From Kiritimatiellia bacterium (GTDB lineage Bacteria; Verrucomicrobiota; Kiritimatiellia; RFP12; UBA1067): a DNA stretch of 50,497 bases. Positions 16,868-26,600 of the stretch are shown here, piece after piece. The DNA lies in contig JAFXXW010000024.1 of assembly GCA_017542055.1 (NCBI GenBank), forward strand, positions 1-50,497, written 5' to 3'. Below the pieces are notes generated by a model. That model was not told where the DNA came from. It was given only the letters and a program-made list of their open reading frames with translations, and ran no database searches. The stretch's first letter is position 1, and each line of letters begins with the position of its first letter. Both the position numbers and the translations under genes were made by a program.

Positions 16868-16994
16868 TTGCTATAGCAATATCGGGGAAACTGCTATAGC
16901 AATCTTGCGAATATTGCCATAGCTATTTTTCAAATCCAGCTATAGCAATTTTGGTCATGTTGCTATAGCAATATTTGCTTTCTTGCTATAGCAA
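16868..16994. repeat. Six palindromes TTGCTATAGCAA at exactly 23-bp period
   Basis: Copies begin at 16868, 16891, 16914, 16937, 16960 and 16983. Copies 1, 5 and 6 are perfect 12-bp palindromes (TTGCTATAGCAA), copy 2 is CTGCTATAGCAA, copy 3 TTGCCATAGCTA and copy 4 CAGCTATAGCAA. The 11-bp spacers are unrelated in sequence apart from a frequent leading T, so the sites and their phasing are conserved while the DNA between has diverged. This is how an array of binding sites for a dimeric regulator looks. The array ends about 135 bp upstream of the sigma-54-like promoter of glnN. Confidence 0.85.
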
Positions 16995-17003
16995 CCCTTC
17001 GAT

Positions 17004-17034
17004 CCCGGCCTGTTAGAGGCGGCAAGCGGGTTTT
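17004..17034 (+). terminator. Weak hairpin followed by TTTT, possible terminator
   Basis: CCCG-GCCT (17004-17011), loop GTTAG, AGGC (17017-17020), then a 6-nt bulge and CGGG (17027-17030) followed by TTTTAT. The stem is interrupted, so the call is tentative. It could stop transcripts arriving from the biotin operon. Confidence 0.3.
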
Positions 17035-17069
17035 ATAGCCGTTCATGCATAGCAAAGGCTGATATTACT

Positions 17070-17086
17070 CTTTGTGTAATACAAAG
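17070..17086. repeat. Inverted repeat CTTTGT-N5-ACAAAG upstream of glnN promoter
   Basis: Perfect 6-bp arms with a 5-bp centre (GTAAT), centred about 53 bp upstream of the GG of the -24 element. It may bind a regulator or architectural protein; no match to a named operator is claimed. Confidence 0.4.
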
Positions 17087-17128
17087 TCTAATTGTTTTCA
17101 TTGTATGTAAATATTCGGCAGGTTTCAG

Positions 17129-17145
17129 TTGGCATATAAGATGCT
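17129..17145 (+). promoter_or_regulatory. Sigma-54-type (-24/-12) promoter candidate for the glutamine operon
   Basis: TTGGCATATAAGATGCT contains GG at 17131-17132 and GC at 17143-17144, separated by the required 10 nt, with TGGCA and TGCT matching the -24 and -12 consensus. Transcription would begin near 17156, leaving a leader of about 54 nt with AAAAGGAGC before the glnN ATG. No comparably good -35/-10 pair is seen here. Sigma-54 control is common for glutamine synthetase genes. Confidence 0.6.
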
Positions 17146-17209
17146 AAACTATTGGTGTAATAGCGCGTTATAGCGATGCATGTTACAAAAAGCGACAAAA
17201 AGGAGCAAG

Positions 17210-19312
17210 ATGACGGAAGAAACTAAGGCGGCAACCCACTTTGGCGAGGATGTATTTGGTGAGGAGGCGATTAGCACTTATCTAAGTAAAGATACGGCAA
17301 AGAAACTGCAAGCCACTATCAGCGAGGGTAAACCGCTCGATCCATCGATTGCCGGCGAGGTGGCGCATGGCATCCGGCACTGGGCGATGGACCGGAGAGC
17401 TACGCACTATACGCACTGGTTCCTGCCGATGACCGGTGCCAGCGCCGAAAAGCACGATTCGTTTCTGGAGTTGAAGGATGGCGAGCCGATAATGCAGTTT
17501 TCCGGCAAGAACCTGATCGTGGGAGAGCCGGATGCTTCGAGTTTTCCGTCCGGCGGAATCCGTTCGACATTTGAGGCGCGCGGCTATACGGCGTGGGATC
17601 CAACGAGTCCGGCGTTCATCAAGCGCCATTCGAACGGCGCTACTTTGTGCATTCCAACCGCATTCTGTGCGTATACGGGAGAATCGCTCGACAAAAAGAC
17701 GCCGCTTTTGCGGTCCATGCAGGCGCTGGACAAGTCGCTCAAACGCCTGATGAGGCTTTTCGGATGGGGCGAGGCGCACACGGGCTGTACGTTGGGTGCG
17801 GAGCAGGAATATTTCTTGGTCGACAAGGAATACTGGAAGAAACGGCCAGATCTGGTGCTCACCGGCCGCACGCTCTTCGGTGCGCCTTCCGCTAAGGGCC
17901 AGCAGTTGGAAGACCATTATTTCGGTACGATTCCCGAACGGGTGCTTTCCTTTATGAACGACGTGGAGCGCGAACTGTGGAAACTTGGCATTCCAGCCAA
18001 AACGCGCCATAACGAAGTGGCGCCCGCGCAGTTCGAGTTGGCGCCGCAGTTCGAGGAGCTAAATCTCGCCAGCGACCACAACATGCTGGTGATGGATGTG
18101 CTCAGGACCGTGGCCGACCGGCATGGCTTCAAGTGTCTTTTGCACGAAAAGCCGTATGCCGGCGTCAACGGATCGGGCAAGCACAACAACTGGTCGGTGG
18201 CGTATGGCGGACGCAATCTGCTCGACCCCGGCACCAATCCGCAGGAGAACGCATTGTTTTTGACGATGCTGTGCGCCGTGATTGAGGCGGTGGACAAGCA
18301 TGCCGATCTTTTGCGTGCGTCAGTGGCGGGCGCTGGCAACGACCATCGCCTTGGCGCCAACGAAGCGCCGCCGGCCGTAATCTCAATCTATATCGGCGAT
18401 CAGTTGGTCGGGGTGCTGGACCGGCTGGAATCCGGGAACGTGGCAAAGTCAGATGATGGCGGAGCGATGAAGATAGGAGTTGATACGATGCCGGTCATCC
18501 CGAAGGACGCGACCGACCGCAACCGCACTTCGCCGTTTGCGTTCACTGGTAACAAGTTCGAGTTTCGCGCACCCGGATCGAGCGTGTGTTGCTCAGGTCC
18601 GATGGCTGTCCTCAATACCATCGTGGCCGAAGCGGTGGACCGAATTGCGGGCGAATTGGAGGCGGCGGACGTTGCCGGCAAGGCGAAGCCCGGCGAACAT
18701 ACGGTAGCGTTCCATGACGCGCTACAGCGGATTTTGGCCTCGTCGCTCAAGGCGCACAAGCGCGTGGTGTTCAACGGTAACGGTTATGAGCCGGAGTGGC
18801 CCAAAGAAGCTGCGCGGAGAGGGCTCCCTAATGCGCCCGATACGCCGTCCGCATTGGCCGCACTCGCGAATCCGTCGAATGCGGAACTTTTCGAGCGTTA
18901 TGGTGTAATGACGCGGCGAGAACTCGAAAGCCGTCACGAGATATTGCTCGAGGAATACGCCAAGAAAGTGCGCATTGAGGGTGTATGCGCCCGCGACATC
19001 GCCCGCGAAATGATCTTTCCGGCCGCCAAAGCGGAATACCTGGAGTCGGTCGATGCGTTCGCCAAGGCGGAAAAGTTGGGAATCGGTTCCGGTACTGCCG
19101 CGTTGCGCGAAAGCGTGGAGGAGCTGGGGGCCGGGTTGGACGGACTTAAGGCGGCATTGCGGGAAATCGAAGCGGCGCTTGCCGGCGACGACGATACTGC
19201 AACTCTTGTCGCCATGCGTAAATTGCGCGAGGCCGCCGATTCGTTGGAAACGCGGGTGGCGGCGGAGCGTTGGCCGCTTCCGAAGTATCGCGACATGCTG
19301 TTCCTTTATTAA
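17210..19312 (+). CDS. glnN: Type III glutamine synthetase
   Basis: 700 residues, the length of GSIII (GlnN). It makes glutamine from glutamate, ammonia and ATP. Active-site segments are GAEQEYFLVD, TRHNEVAPAQFELAP, NGSGKHNNWS and NDHRLGANEAPPAV, with GSIII-specific sequence before and after. ATG 17210 is preferred over an in-frame start at 17180 because AAAAGGAGC is placed 5-13 nt upstream. First gene of a five-gene operon, 1 nt before purF. Upstream are the palindrome array and the -24/-12 promoter. Base composition from here to 26804 is less GC-rich than the flanking genes. Confidence 0.95.
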   Translation: MTEETKAATHFGEDVFGEEAISTYLSKDTAKKLQATISEGKPLDPSIAGEVAHGIRHWAMDRRATHYTHWFLPMTGASAEKHDSFLELKDGEPIMQFSGKNLIVGEPDASSFPSGGIRSTFEARGYTAWDPTSPAFIKRHSNGATLCIPTAFCAYTGESLDKKTPLLRSMQALDKSLKRLMRLFGWGEAHTGCTLGAEQEYFLVDKEYWKKRPDLVLTGRTLFGAPSAKGQQLEDHYFGTIPERVLSFMNDVERELWKLGIPAKTRHNEVAPAQFELAPQFEELNLASDHNMLVMDVLRTVADRHGFKCLLHEKPYAGVNGSGKHNNWSVAYGGRNLLDPGTNPQENALFLTMLCAVIEAVDKHADLLRASVAGAGNDHRLGANEAPPAVISIYIGDQLVGVLDRLESGNVAKSDDGGAMKIGVDTMPVIPKDATDRNRTSPFAFTGNKFEFRAPGSSVCCSGPMAVLNTIVAEAVDRIAGELEAADVAGKAKPGEHTVAFHDALQRILASSLKAHKRVVFNGNGYEPEWPKEAARRGLPNAPDTPSALAALANPSNAELFERYGVMTRRELESRHEILLEEYAKKVRIEGVCARDIAREMIFPAAKAEYLESVDAFAKAEKLGIGSGTAALRESVEELGAGLDGLKAALREIEAALAGDDDTATLVAMRKLREAADSLETRVAAERWPLPKYRDMLFLY

Positions 19313-19313
19313 T

Positions 19314-20963
19314 ATGTCGGACGAATTGAAGCACGAATGCGCGGTGGCCATGGTGGTGTTGCGAAAATCGCCATCGTCTGTTGGCGATTTCGGCGGGACG
19401 AAGCTGTCGCTGCTACTGGAAAAACAACACAATCGCGGGCAGGACGGTGCGGGTGCGGCAATTCTTTCGGCGAATCCGGAACCGGGCAACGAACCGTATT
19501 GGCTGGCCAAATCGGCTTCCGCAACCCCGTTGGCCGATGTGCTGGGAGCGATAGGGAAAAGGCCTTCAAACGTCGGACGGATTTTCCTGGGGCATTTGCG
19601 CTATGCCACATTTGGCAAGAACGAAGAGAAGTTTTGCCATCCGTTTGTCCATGAATCGAGCGAACTTTCGCATATGCTCCTTTTGGCGGGAAATTTCAAC
19701 TTGACGAACGCGGCAGCGCTGTTTGATAATTACCGCAACCATGGCGAGTTTCCGACGAGTCGAGCCGACGGCTACCTCATCACGGAGCTGGTGGCGCATG
19801 AACTCGCCGGCGGCAAATCGCTGGCGGATTCGATAGCAACCGCGCTGGCCGAGGCCGATGGCGCATGGACGCTTTGCGGAATGACGGGCGACGGGTGGGC
19901 GTTCGCTACCCGCGACAAGCATGGTATCCGGCCCGGATTTTATTATCTGGACGATGAAGTGGTGGTAGTGGCGAGCGAACGTCCCGCGATACAGGCGGCG
20001 TTTGATGTTCCGCCCGAAAAAGTGAAGGAGTTGCCGCGCGGCGAAGTACTACTGGTGTCTCCCGGAGGAGCGGTCGAGTTGGTGGATATATGCGACGCAA
20101 AACCGCCATCCCGCGCCTGCGCGTTCGAGCGCATCTATTTTTCGCGCGCCAACGATGCCGACATCCATCGCGAACGCAAGGCGCTGGGCGCGGCGTTGGT
20201 GCCGCAGATCCTCCAGGCCGCCGATGCGCCGATGGAAGACATCTTTTTCAGTTACATCCCCAATTCCGCACGCATCGCCTTTCACGGACTTCTGGAGCGA
20301 TTGCTTTCGCTACGGGGCGCCTTGGAGTTCGGGAGATTCGGGGAGGTCATTGTCAAAGACGCCAAGTTCCGCACTTTCATCGCGGATGCCGCAGCTCGGC
20401 GTGAGTTCTACAAGCATGTATATGATGTTACCTACGGTCTGGTAAAACCGGGGAGCGACACGTTGGTGGTGCTGGACGATTCGATCGTGCGCGGCAATAC
20501 GATGAAGAATGCGATTTTGCCGATGCTGGATCGGCTCGGGCCTAAACGGATAATCATCGCCTCGTCTGCGCCGCCAATCCGTTATCCGGATTGTTACGGT
20601 ATCGACATGTCGACTTTGGGCGAGTTGGTGGCGTTCAAGGCGCTCGTCAATTTGTTGGGCAAAAATGCCGAGGAGGAATTGCGACGTGCGCATGCCTCAA
20701 GCGAGTTAAATCCGCTTGCCCGGCTATACTCGGCATTTCCGGAGGAAGCGTATTCCGCCGAAATCGCTAGACTCCTCACTCCGCCCGGAATGAAGGCGGA
20801 AGTGAAGGTGGTTTATCAGTCGATAGGGGCGCTTCATGCGGCTGGTCCCGGTTCGCTCGGCGACTGGTACTTTACCGGCGAATACCCCACGGCCGGCGGC
20901 TACAAGGTGTTGCGCAAAGCGCTTTCGAATTATCTTGGCCGCAGTAGCGAAAGGTCGTATTGA
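19314..20963 (+). CDS. purF: Amidophosphoribosyltransferase, Bacteroidetes-like form
   Basis: 549 residues. It transfers the glutamine amide to PRPP, the first step of purine synthesis. The N-terminal Ntn glutaminase has its catalytic Cys at position 9 (MSDELKHEC), so an eight-residue propeptide must be removed; the following residue is Ala where most enzymes have CGV. LLEKQHNRGQDGAG and FLGHLRYATFG are glutaminase features, and the PRPP loop VVLDDSIVRGNT is intact. The sequence resembles the Bacteroidetes group of PurF. No ribosome site is evident and only 1 nt separates it from glnN, so coupling is likely; the stop overlaps carA (TGATG). Confidence 0.88.
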   Translation: MSDELKHECAVAMVVLRKSPSSVGDFGGTKLSLLLEKQHNRGQDGAGAAILSANPEPGNEPYWLAKSASATPLADVLGAIGKRPSNVGRIFLGHLRYATFGKNEEKFCHPFVHESSELSHMLLLAGNFNLTNAAALFDNYRNHGEFPTSRADGYLITELVAHELAGGKSLADSIATALAEADGAWTLCGMTGDGWAFATRDKHGIRPGFYYLDDEVVVVASERPAIQAAFDVPPEKVKELPRGEVLLVSPGGAVELVDICDAKPPSRACAFERIYFSRANDADIHRERKALGAALVPQILQAADAPMEDIFFSYIPNSARIAFHGLLERLLSLRGALEFGRFGEVIVKDAKFRTFIADAAARREFYKHVYDVTYGLVKPGSDTLVVLDDSIVRGNTMKNAILPMLDRLGPKRIIIASSAPPIRYPDCYGIDMSTLGELVAFKALVNLLGKNAEEELRRAHASSELNPLARLYSAFPEEAYSAEIARLLTPPGMKAEVKVVYQSIGALHAAGPGSLGDWYFTGEYPTAGGYKVLRKALSNYLGRSSERSY

Positions 20964-22084
20964 TGAACTACGAAGCCAAATGGGAGCGCGAGCGCGAACG
21001 TAAGGCGTTTCTGGTGTTGGACGACGGGACGATTTGGCGCGGCGTGGCGTTCGGGGCAAGGAAGGATGCGCTAGGTGAGGTGGTCTTCAATACCGGTATG
21101 ACCGGCTACCAGGAGATTTTGACCGATCCTTCCTATGCCGGGCAGTTTACCGTCCTCACCACCGCTGAAGTCGGCAACTACGGCATCAACGCCGAGGATG
21201 TCGAGAGTCGCGGACTCTTTCTTTCGGGATTGGTTGTCGGCGATTTGACCGGTCCGAGCAACTGGCGTAGCGAAAAGAGTCTTGACGAGTATCTGGAAGC
21301 GAACGGAACTCCCGGAATCTACGGTGTAGATACGCGGGCGCTCACACTTCACATCAGAGCGCATGGCAACCGGAAAGCATATCTGGCCGTTCGAGAAGAC
21401 TTGGGCGAGCTGGAAGCATTGGACCAGGCCAGAAGCTGGGTGGGACTGGACGGCCAGGATTATGCCGCCAAGGTGACGTGCGAAAAACCTTACGGGTTTT
21501 TGCGCGCGGAGAAGCCGAGACGCGGAGAAGTGATAAATATAGTTTGTTACGATTTCGGAGTCAAAACCAATATCTTAAGATCGCTTGCGGAGTGGGCCAA
21601 GGTGACGGTTGTTCCGGCCGATACGTCGGCCGAATCGGTGCTGGCGATGAATCCGGATGGCGTATTCCTTTCGAACGGACCGGCCGACCCGTCCGCTGTC
21701 GTTTATGCAATCAAAAATATCCGGAAGCTACTGGGCAAGTTGCCGTTGATGGGCATTTGTCTTGGCCATCAGCTACTTGCGCTCGCCTGCGGGGCGAAGA
21801 CGGCAAGACTGAATTTCGGGCATCACGGATGCAATCATCCAGTCAGGAATTTGACAACCGGCAAGGTGGAGATTACGAGCCAAAACCACAATTTCGCCGT
21901 GGTACCGGAATCGGTGCCGGACGTGCTGGAAGTGACGCATGTGAATCTTAACGACGGGTCGATTGAGGGCATTCGCCACAATACACTTTCTGCATTTTCG
22001 GTGCAATACCATCCGGAGTCCTGCCCGGGTCCGCATGACGCCAATTATCTTTTCAACCAATTCAGGAAAATGATTGTACGATGA
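20963..22084 (+). CDS. carA: Carbamoyl-phosphate synthase small (glutaminase) subunit
   Basis: 373 residues. It hydrolyses glutamine and passes ammonia to CarB for carbamoyl phosphate, precursor of pyrimidines and arginine. N-terminal CarA domain: LDDGTIWRG, FNTGMTGYQEILTDPSY, GVDTRALTLHIR. The C-terminal class I glutaminase has nucleophile Cys266 in GICLGHQLLALACG and the His/Glu in YHPESCPGPHD. ATG 20963 overlaps the purF stop; a TTG one codon upstream is unnecessary. Its stop overlaps pyrG (ATGA). Unusually, pyrG lies between carA and carB. Confidence 0.96.
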   Translation: MNYEAKWERERERKAFLVLDDGTIWRGVAFGARKDALGEVVFNTGMTGYQEILTDPSYAGQFTVLTTAEVGNYGINAEDVESRGLFLSGLVVGDLTGPSNWRSEKSLDEYLEANGTPGIYGVDTRALTLHIRAHGNRKAYLAVREDLGELEALDQARSWVGLDGQDYAAKVTCEKPYGFLRAEKPRRGEVINIVCYDFGVKTNILRSLAEWAKVTVVPADTSAESVLAMNPDGVFLSNGPADPSAVVYAIKNIRKLLGKLPLMGICLGHQLLALACGAKTARLNFGHHGCNHPVRNLTTGKVEITSQNHNFAVVPESVPDVLEVTHVNLNDGSIEGIRHNTLSAFSVQYHPESCPGPHDANYLFNQFRKMIVR

Positions 22085-23685
22085 ACAGACAAGTGAAATA
22101 CGTATTTATCACGGGCGGGGTGGTTTCGAGTCTCGGCAAGGGGGTGACTAGCGCATCGTTGGCGTTGCTCCTGAAGTCGCGCGGATACAAAGTATTCATG
22201 CAGAAGCTAGATCCGTACCTCAATATCGATCCCGGCACAATGTCTCCCTATCAGCATGGCGAGGTGTTCGTGACGGACGATGGCGCGGAAACCGACCTCG
22301 ATTTGGGGCACTACGAACGTTTTGCGGGAGTCACCTGCACCAAGGCGTCCAACTTTACTTCGGGTCGCATCTACTCCGCCGTGCTCGCCCGCGAACGCGC
22401 AGGTGGGTATCTCGGCGGAACGGTGCAGGTGGTGCCGCACATCACGGACGAAATCAAGGCCGCAATCCGTTCGGCAGGCGAGCACGACTGCGACATCGTC
22501 CTGTGCGAAATCGGCGGAGTCTCGGGCGACATTGAATCGCTTCCGTTCCTGGAGGCGGCGCGACAATTCCGCTTCGAAGAGGGACCGGACAATACCTGCT
22601 TCGTCCATCTGACGCTCGTTCCATATCTCAAGGTGGCGGGGGAGCTAAAGACCAAGCCATCGCAGCATTCCGTGGGTATGCTCCGAAACATCGGCATCAT
22701 TCCGGATATTCTCGTTTGTCGCACGGAAATGCCGATTCCGGAAGAGCACAAGCAAAAGCTGGCCATGTTCTGCAACGTACGCCGAGAGTGCGTAATCGAG
22801 GAGCGTGACGTGACGGACTCGGTCTATGCCGTGCCGCGCGAGCTCAGGAAGCAAGGACTCGACGAACAGGTGTTGAGACAGCTCCATCTCGATATTTGGC
22901 CGATCAAGCATACGGCGTGGGATACGCTTGTCAGGAAAGCGACTAGGCCGAAGCGTCATTGCCGGATTGCGCTAGTCGGCAAGTACATCACGATCCGCGA
23001 CGCCTACAAGTCTATCCATGAAGCGCTCCAACACGCAGGAATGGCGAAGGACTGCAAAGTGGAAGTCGTTCCGATCGAGGCAGAAGAATTTGCGAAATCG
23101 GCCAAGAATTTCGATGGCATTTTGGTCCCTGGCGGATTCGGGTCGCGTGGAGTCGAAGGCAAGATCGCGGCCATCCGATACGCTCGCGAGCACAAGCTTC
23201 CTTTTCTCGGCATCTGCCTTGGAATGCAGTGCACGGTCATAGAATATGCCCGCGACGTGCTGGGATGGAAGGACGCCAATTCCACGGAGTTCGACGAAAC
23301 GACGGCGCATCCCGTCATCGACATTATGGATGAGCAGCGCGGCGTCACGCAGAAGGGCGGCACGATGCGTCTTGGCGCCTACTCCTGCGTGCTCAAGAAA
23401 AACTCGCTGGCCGCAAAACTTTACGACGCGGTCGAGATTTCCGAACGACATCGTCATCGATACGAGCTGGATGCAAACGGCGAGGCGGCTACCGCACTTG
23501 CCAAGGCCGGTCTAGCCATCAGCGGATTTTCGCCTGACGGCAAGCTTGCGGAAATCGTGGAACTGCCAAAGCACCCATACTTCATCGCCTGCCAGTTCCA
23601 TCCGGAGTTCAAGAGCCGCCCGACCGCGCCCCATCCGCTCTTCCTCGGGTTGGTCGAAACGGCATTGAAAAACCAAGCGAAATGA
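22081..23685 (+). CDS. pyrG: CTP synthase
   Basis: 534 residues, normal length. It aminates UTP to CTP with ATP and glutamine. The synthetase domain starts with [16 protein letters not shown] and has [13 protein letters not shown] and [10 protein letters not shown]; the C-terminal class I glutaminase carries FLGICLGMQ with Cys379 and FHPEFKSRP with the catalytic His/Glu. It is joined by ATGA overlaps to carA before and carB after. Confidence 0.98.
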   Translation: MNRQVKYVFITGGVVSSLGKGVTSASLALLLKSRGYKVFMQKLDPYLNIDPGTMSPYQHGEVFVTDDGAETDLDLGHYERFAGVTCTKASNFTSGRIYSAVLARERAGGYLGGTVQVVPHITDEIKAAIRSAGEHDCDIVLCEIGGVSGDIESLPFLEAARQFRFEEGPDNTCFVHLTLVPYLKVAGELKTKPSQHSVGMLRNIGIIPDILVCRTEMPIPEEHKQKLAMFCNVRRECVIEERDVTDSVYAVPRELRKQGLDEQVLRQLHLDIWPIKHTAWDTLVRKATRPKRHCRIALVGKYITIRDAYKSIHEALQHAGMAKDCKVEVVPIEAEEFAKSAKNFDGILVPGGFGSRGVEGKIAAIRYAREHKLPFLGICLGMQCTVIEYARDVLGWKDANSTEFDETTAHPVIDIMDEQRGVTQKGGTMRLGAYSCVLKKNSLAAKLYDAVEISERHRHRYELDANGEAATALAKAGLAISGFSPDGKLAEIVELPKHPYFIACQFHPEFKSRPTAPHPLFLGLVETALKNQAK

Positions 23686-26600
23686 AGCGTACGGACATCC
23701 GGAAGATTCTGGTAGTCGGGTCGGGTCCGATTGTGATCGGACAAGGTTGCGAGTTCGACTATTCGGGCTGCCAGGCCGTGAAGGCGTTGCGGCGCGAAGG
23801 CTACAAGGTGGTGCTGGTAAACTCCAATCCGGCGACGGTGATGACCGACCCCGAAATGGCCGAGGTGACGTATATCGAGCCGCTGACGGTCGATACCGTA
23901 GCCGCGATCATCCGGCAAGAGCGCCCCGATGCGCTGCTTCCCACACTTGGCGGGCAGACGGCGCTCAACCTCGCGATGGAACTTGCGGCGAGTGGCGTTC
24001 TGGACGAGTGCGGAGTCGAGATGATCGGCGCGAACGCCGAAGCGATAGCGCGCGCCGAAGACCGCAACCTCTTCAAGGCGGCGATGGCGGAGATGGGACT
24101 AGACATGCCGAAATCCGGGAGCGCCCATTCGCTTGCGGAGGCGGAACGGATAGCATCGGAAATCGGGTCGTGGCCACTCATCATCCGTCCCGGCTTCACG
24201 CTTGGCGGTATGGGCGGCGGCATTGCGCACGAGGTGGAGGAGTTTCGCGAAATCGTCGGGCGTGGGTTGGAGGCGTCGCTCAATCGCGAGGTGCTGATCG
24301 AGGAGTCGTTGATCGGCTGGAAAGAGTTTGAACTGGAGGTGATGCGCGACAGAGCGGGGAACGCCGTCATCGTTTGCTCCATCGAGAATATGGACCCGAT
24401 GGGGGTCCATACCGGAGATTCCATCACCGTAGCGCCCATTCAGACGCTGACCGACCGCGAGTATCAGGCGATGCGAGACGATTCGATTCGGGTATTGGAA
24501 AAGATCGGTATCGAGACTGGTGGCTCGAACGTGCAATGGGCGGTCGACCCCAAAACCGGCCGGCGTATCATCATAGAGATGAATCCTCGTGTGAGTCGCT
24601 CCTCCGCGCTCGCGTCCAAGGCGACGGGTTTCCCTATCGCGAAGATTGCCGCGCTCCTCGCCGTAGGATATACACTGGACGAACTAAAGAACGATATCAC
24701 CCAGGTGACGCCCGCCTGTTTCGAGCCGACTTTGGATTATGTGGTCGTCAAGATTCCGCGTTTCGCGTTCGAAAAGTTTCCCGGTGTGGACAAACGGCTT
24801 GGTACGCAAATGAAGTCGGTCGGCGAGGTGATGGCGATCGGACGCACGTTCAAGCAGGCGTACCTCAAGGCCGTCAGATCGCTGGAGGCGCCGCTTGCCG
24901 GACACGATGTGGCGAGTTTCGACCCTTGGTTCAAGGCTCAGCTCGACGAGATCGAGGCGTTTCGGCAGCATCTGGGAAGCCTAGATTGCCTAGGTAAGCT
25001 AGATCCGCTACTCCGCCAGGCTAAGGTGTTTGGCTTTAGCGACAAGGAAATCGCGGCAGCGGCCAAATGCGACGAGGCAGCGATAAGGGCGCGAAGACTT
25101 GCGTTAGACATCAGGCCGGAGTTCGGAGAAGTGGATACCTGCGCCGGCGAGTTCGAGGCCAAGACGCCGTATTATTATAGCTATTACGGCTATGGGTCTA
25201 GAGGAGCTAGAAGTTTTAGCGGTTCTAGAGAAACTGGCAGAGCCAGAAAGATCATGATTCTCGGTGGGGGTCCGAATCGTATAGGACAAGGCATCGAGTT
25301 CGATTGGTGCTGTTGCCATGCGGCGTTTGCGCTTCGCAAGATGGGTTGCGAGGTTATTATGGTCAACTCCAACCCAGAGACCGTTTCGACCGACTACGAT
25401 ACCTCCGACAAGCTTTACTTCGAGCCGCTCACGTTCGAGGATGTGATGGAAATCTACGAACGCGAGCATTGCGATGGCGCGATAGTCCAGTTCGGGGGAC
25501 AGACCCCGTTAAACCTTGCCGAGCGGCTGGCGGCGGCTGGAGTCGAGATACTTGGTACCTCGCCCAAGGACATCACGCTCGCCGAAGATCGTGACTTTTT
25601 CCGTGCGCTAGTGAAGGAGGTCGGCGTCAAACAGCCGCCCAGCGGTATCGCCCACACGGTCAAAGACGCGCTCGCGATTGCGGATGAAATCGGCTATCCG
25701 GTGCTGGTGCGTCCTTCTTTCGTGCTGGGCGGACGTGGCATGGCGATTGTATATCATGAAGAGCGGCTACGCGAGTATGTGGAGGAGGCGGTGAAGATTT
25801 CGGAAGAGCGTCCAATCCTGATCGACAAGTTTCTCACCCATGCGATCGAATTGGACGTCGATTGCGTATCCGATGGCAAAACCACCATTGTCGGCGCAAT
25901 TTTGGAGCACATCGAGGCGGCTGGGTGTCACTCCGGGGATGCTGCAGCCGTCACGCCGCCGATTTCGCTTTCGGCGGAGACGATTATCGAGGTGGAGTCG
26001 ATCGCACGTAAGTTCGCTGAACGGCTACATGTGGTGGGGCTCATGAATATCCAGCTGGCGGTCAAGGATGGCGAAATCTGGATGATCGAGGTAAATCCCC
26101 GTGCCTCGCGCACCGTGCCGTTTGTTTCGAAAGCGGTAGGTTGGTCGCTCGCCGGCGAAGCGGCCAGGGTTATGGCGGGAGAGAAGTTGAATGTTGCCGA
26201 TTTGAGAGTATTGCCAATATCCAATACCGATTCGCAATTTTACTGCGTTAAAGAGGCGGTATTCCCGTTTGCGAAGTTTCCCGGTGCGGATATTACGCTC
26301 ACGCCGGAAATGAAGTCCACCGGCGAGGTGATGGCGTTTGGACGCGATGCGGCAACGGCATACTACAAGAGCCAACTTGCGGCTGGGAGTCCTTTGCCGC
26401 GTCCCGATCAGGGCGGAATCGTGCTTTCGGTGCGCGATGAAGACAAGGCGGAGGTAGTGCATCTGGCAAAGGAGCTTGATGCGCTTGGCTACGAAGTCTG
26501 GGCAACCCGCGGAACTTCCACCGCGCTTTGGAAAGCCGGGATAGAATCGAATGCGCTCTATCGCATCCAGCTCGGCTCGCCCAATGCGCTCGATTTGATT

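Noticed and set aside
16868..16994. CRISPR array or plasmid-type iterons
   Set aside because: Repeats are only 12 bp and palindromic with 11-bp spacers, too short for CRISPR, and no cas genes are near. Iterons would need a replication initiator or origin features; the location between a phosphatase gene and glnN favours an operator array.
17180..17209. An upstream start for glnN adding ten residues
   Set aside because: The extension would place the strong AAAAGGAGC ribosome site inside the coding sequence, and the upstream start lacks one.
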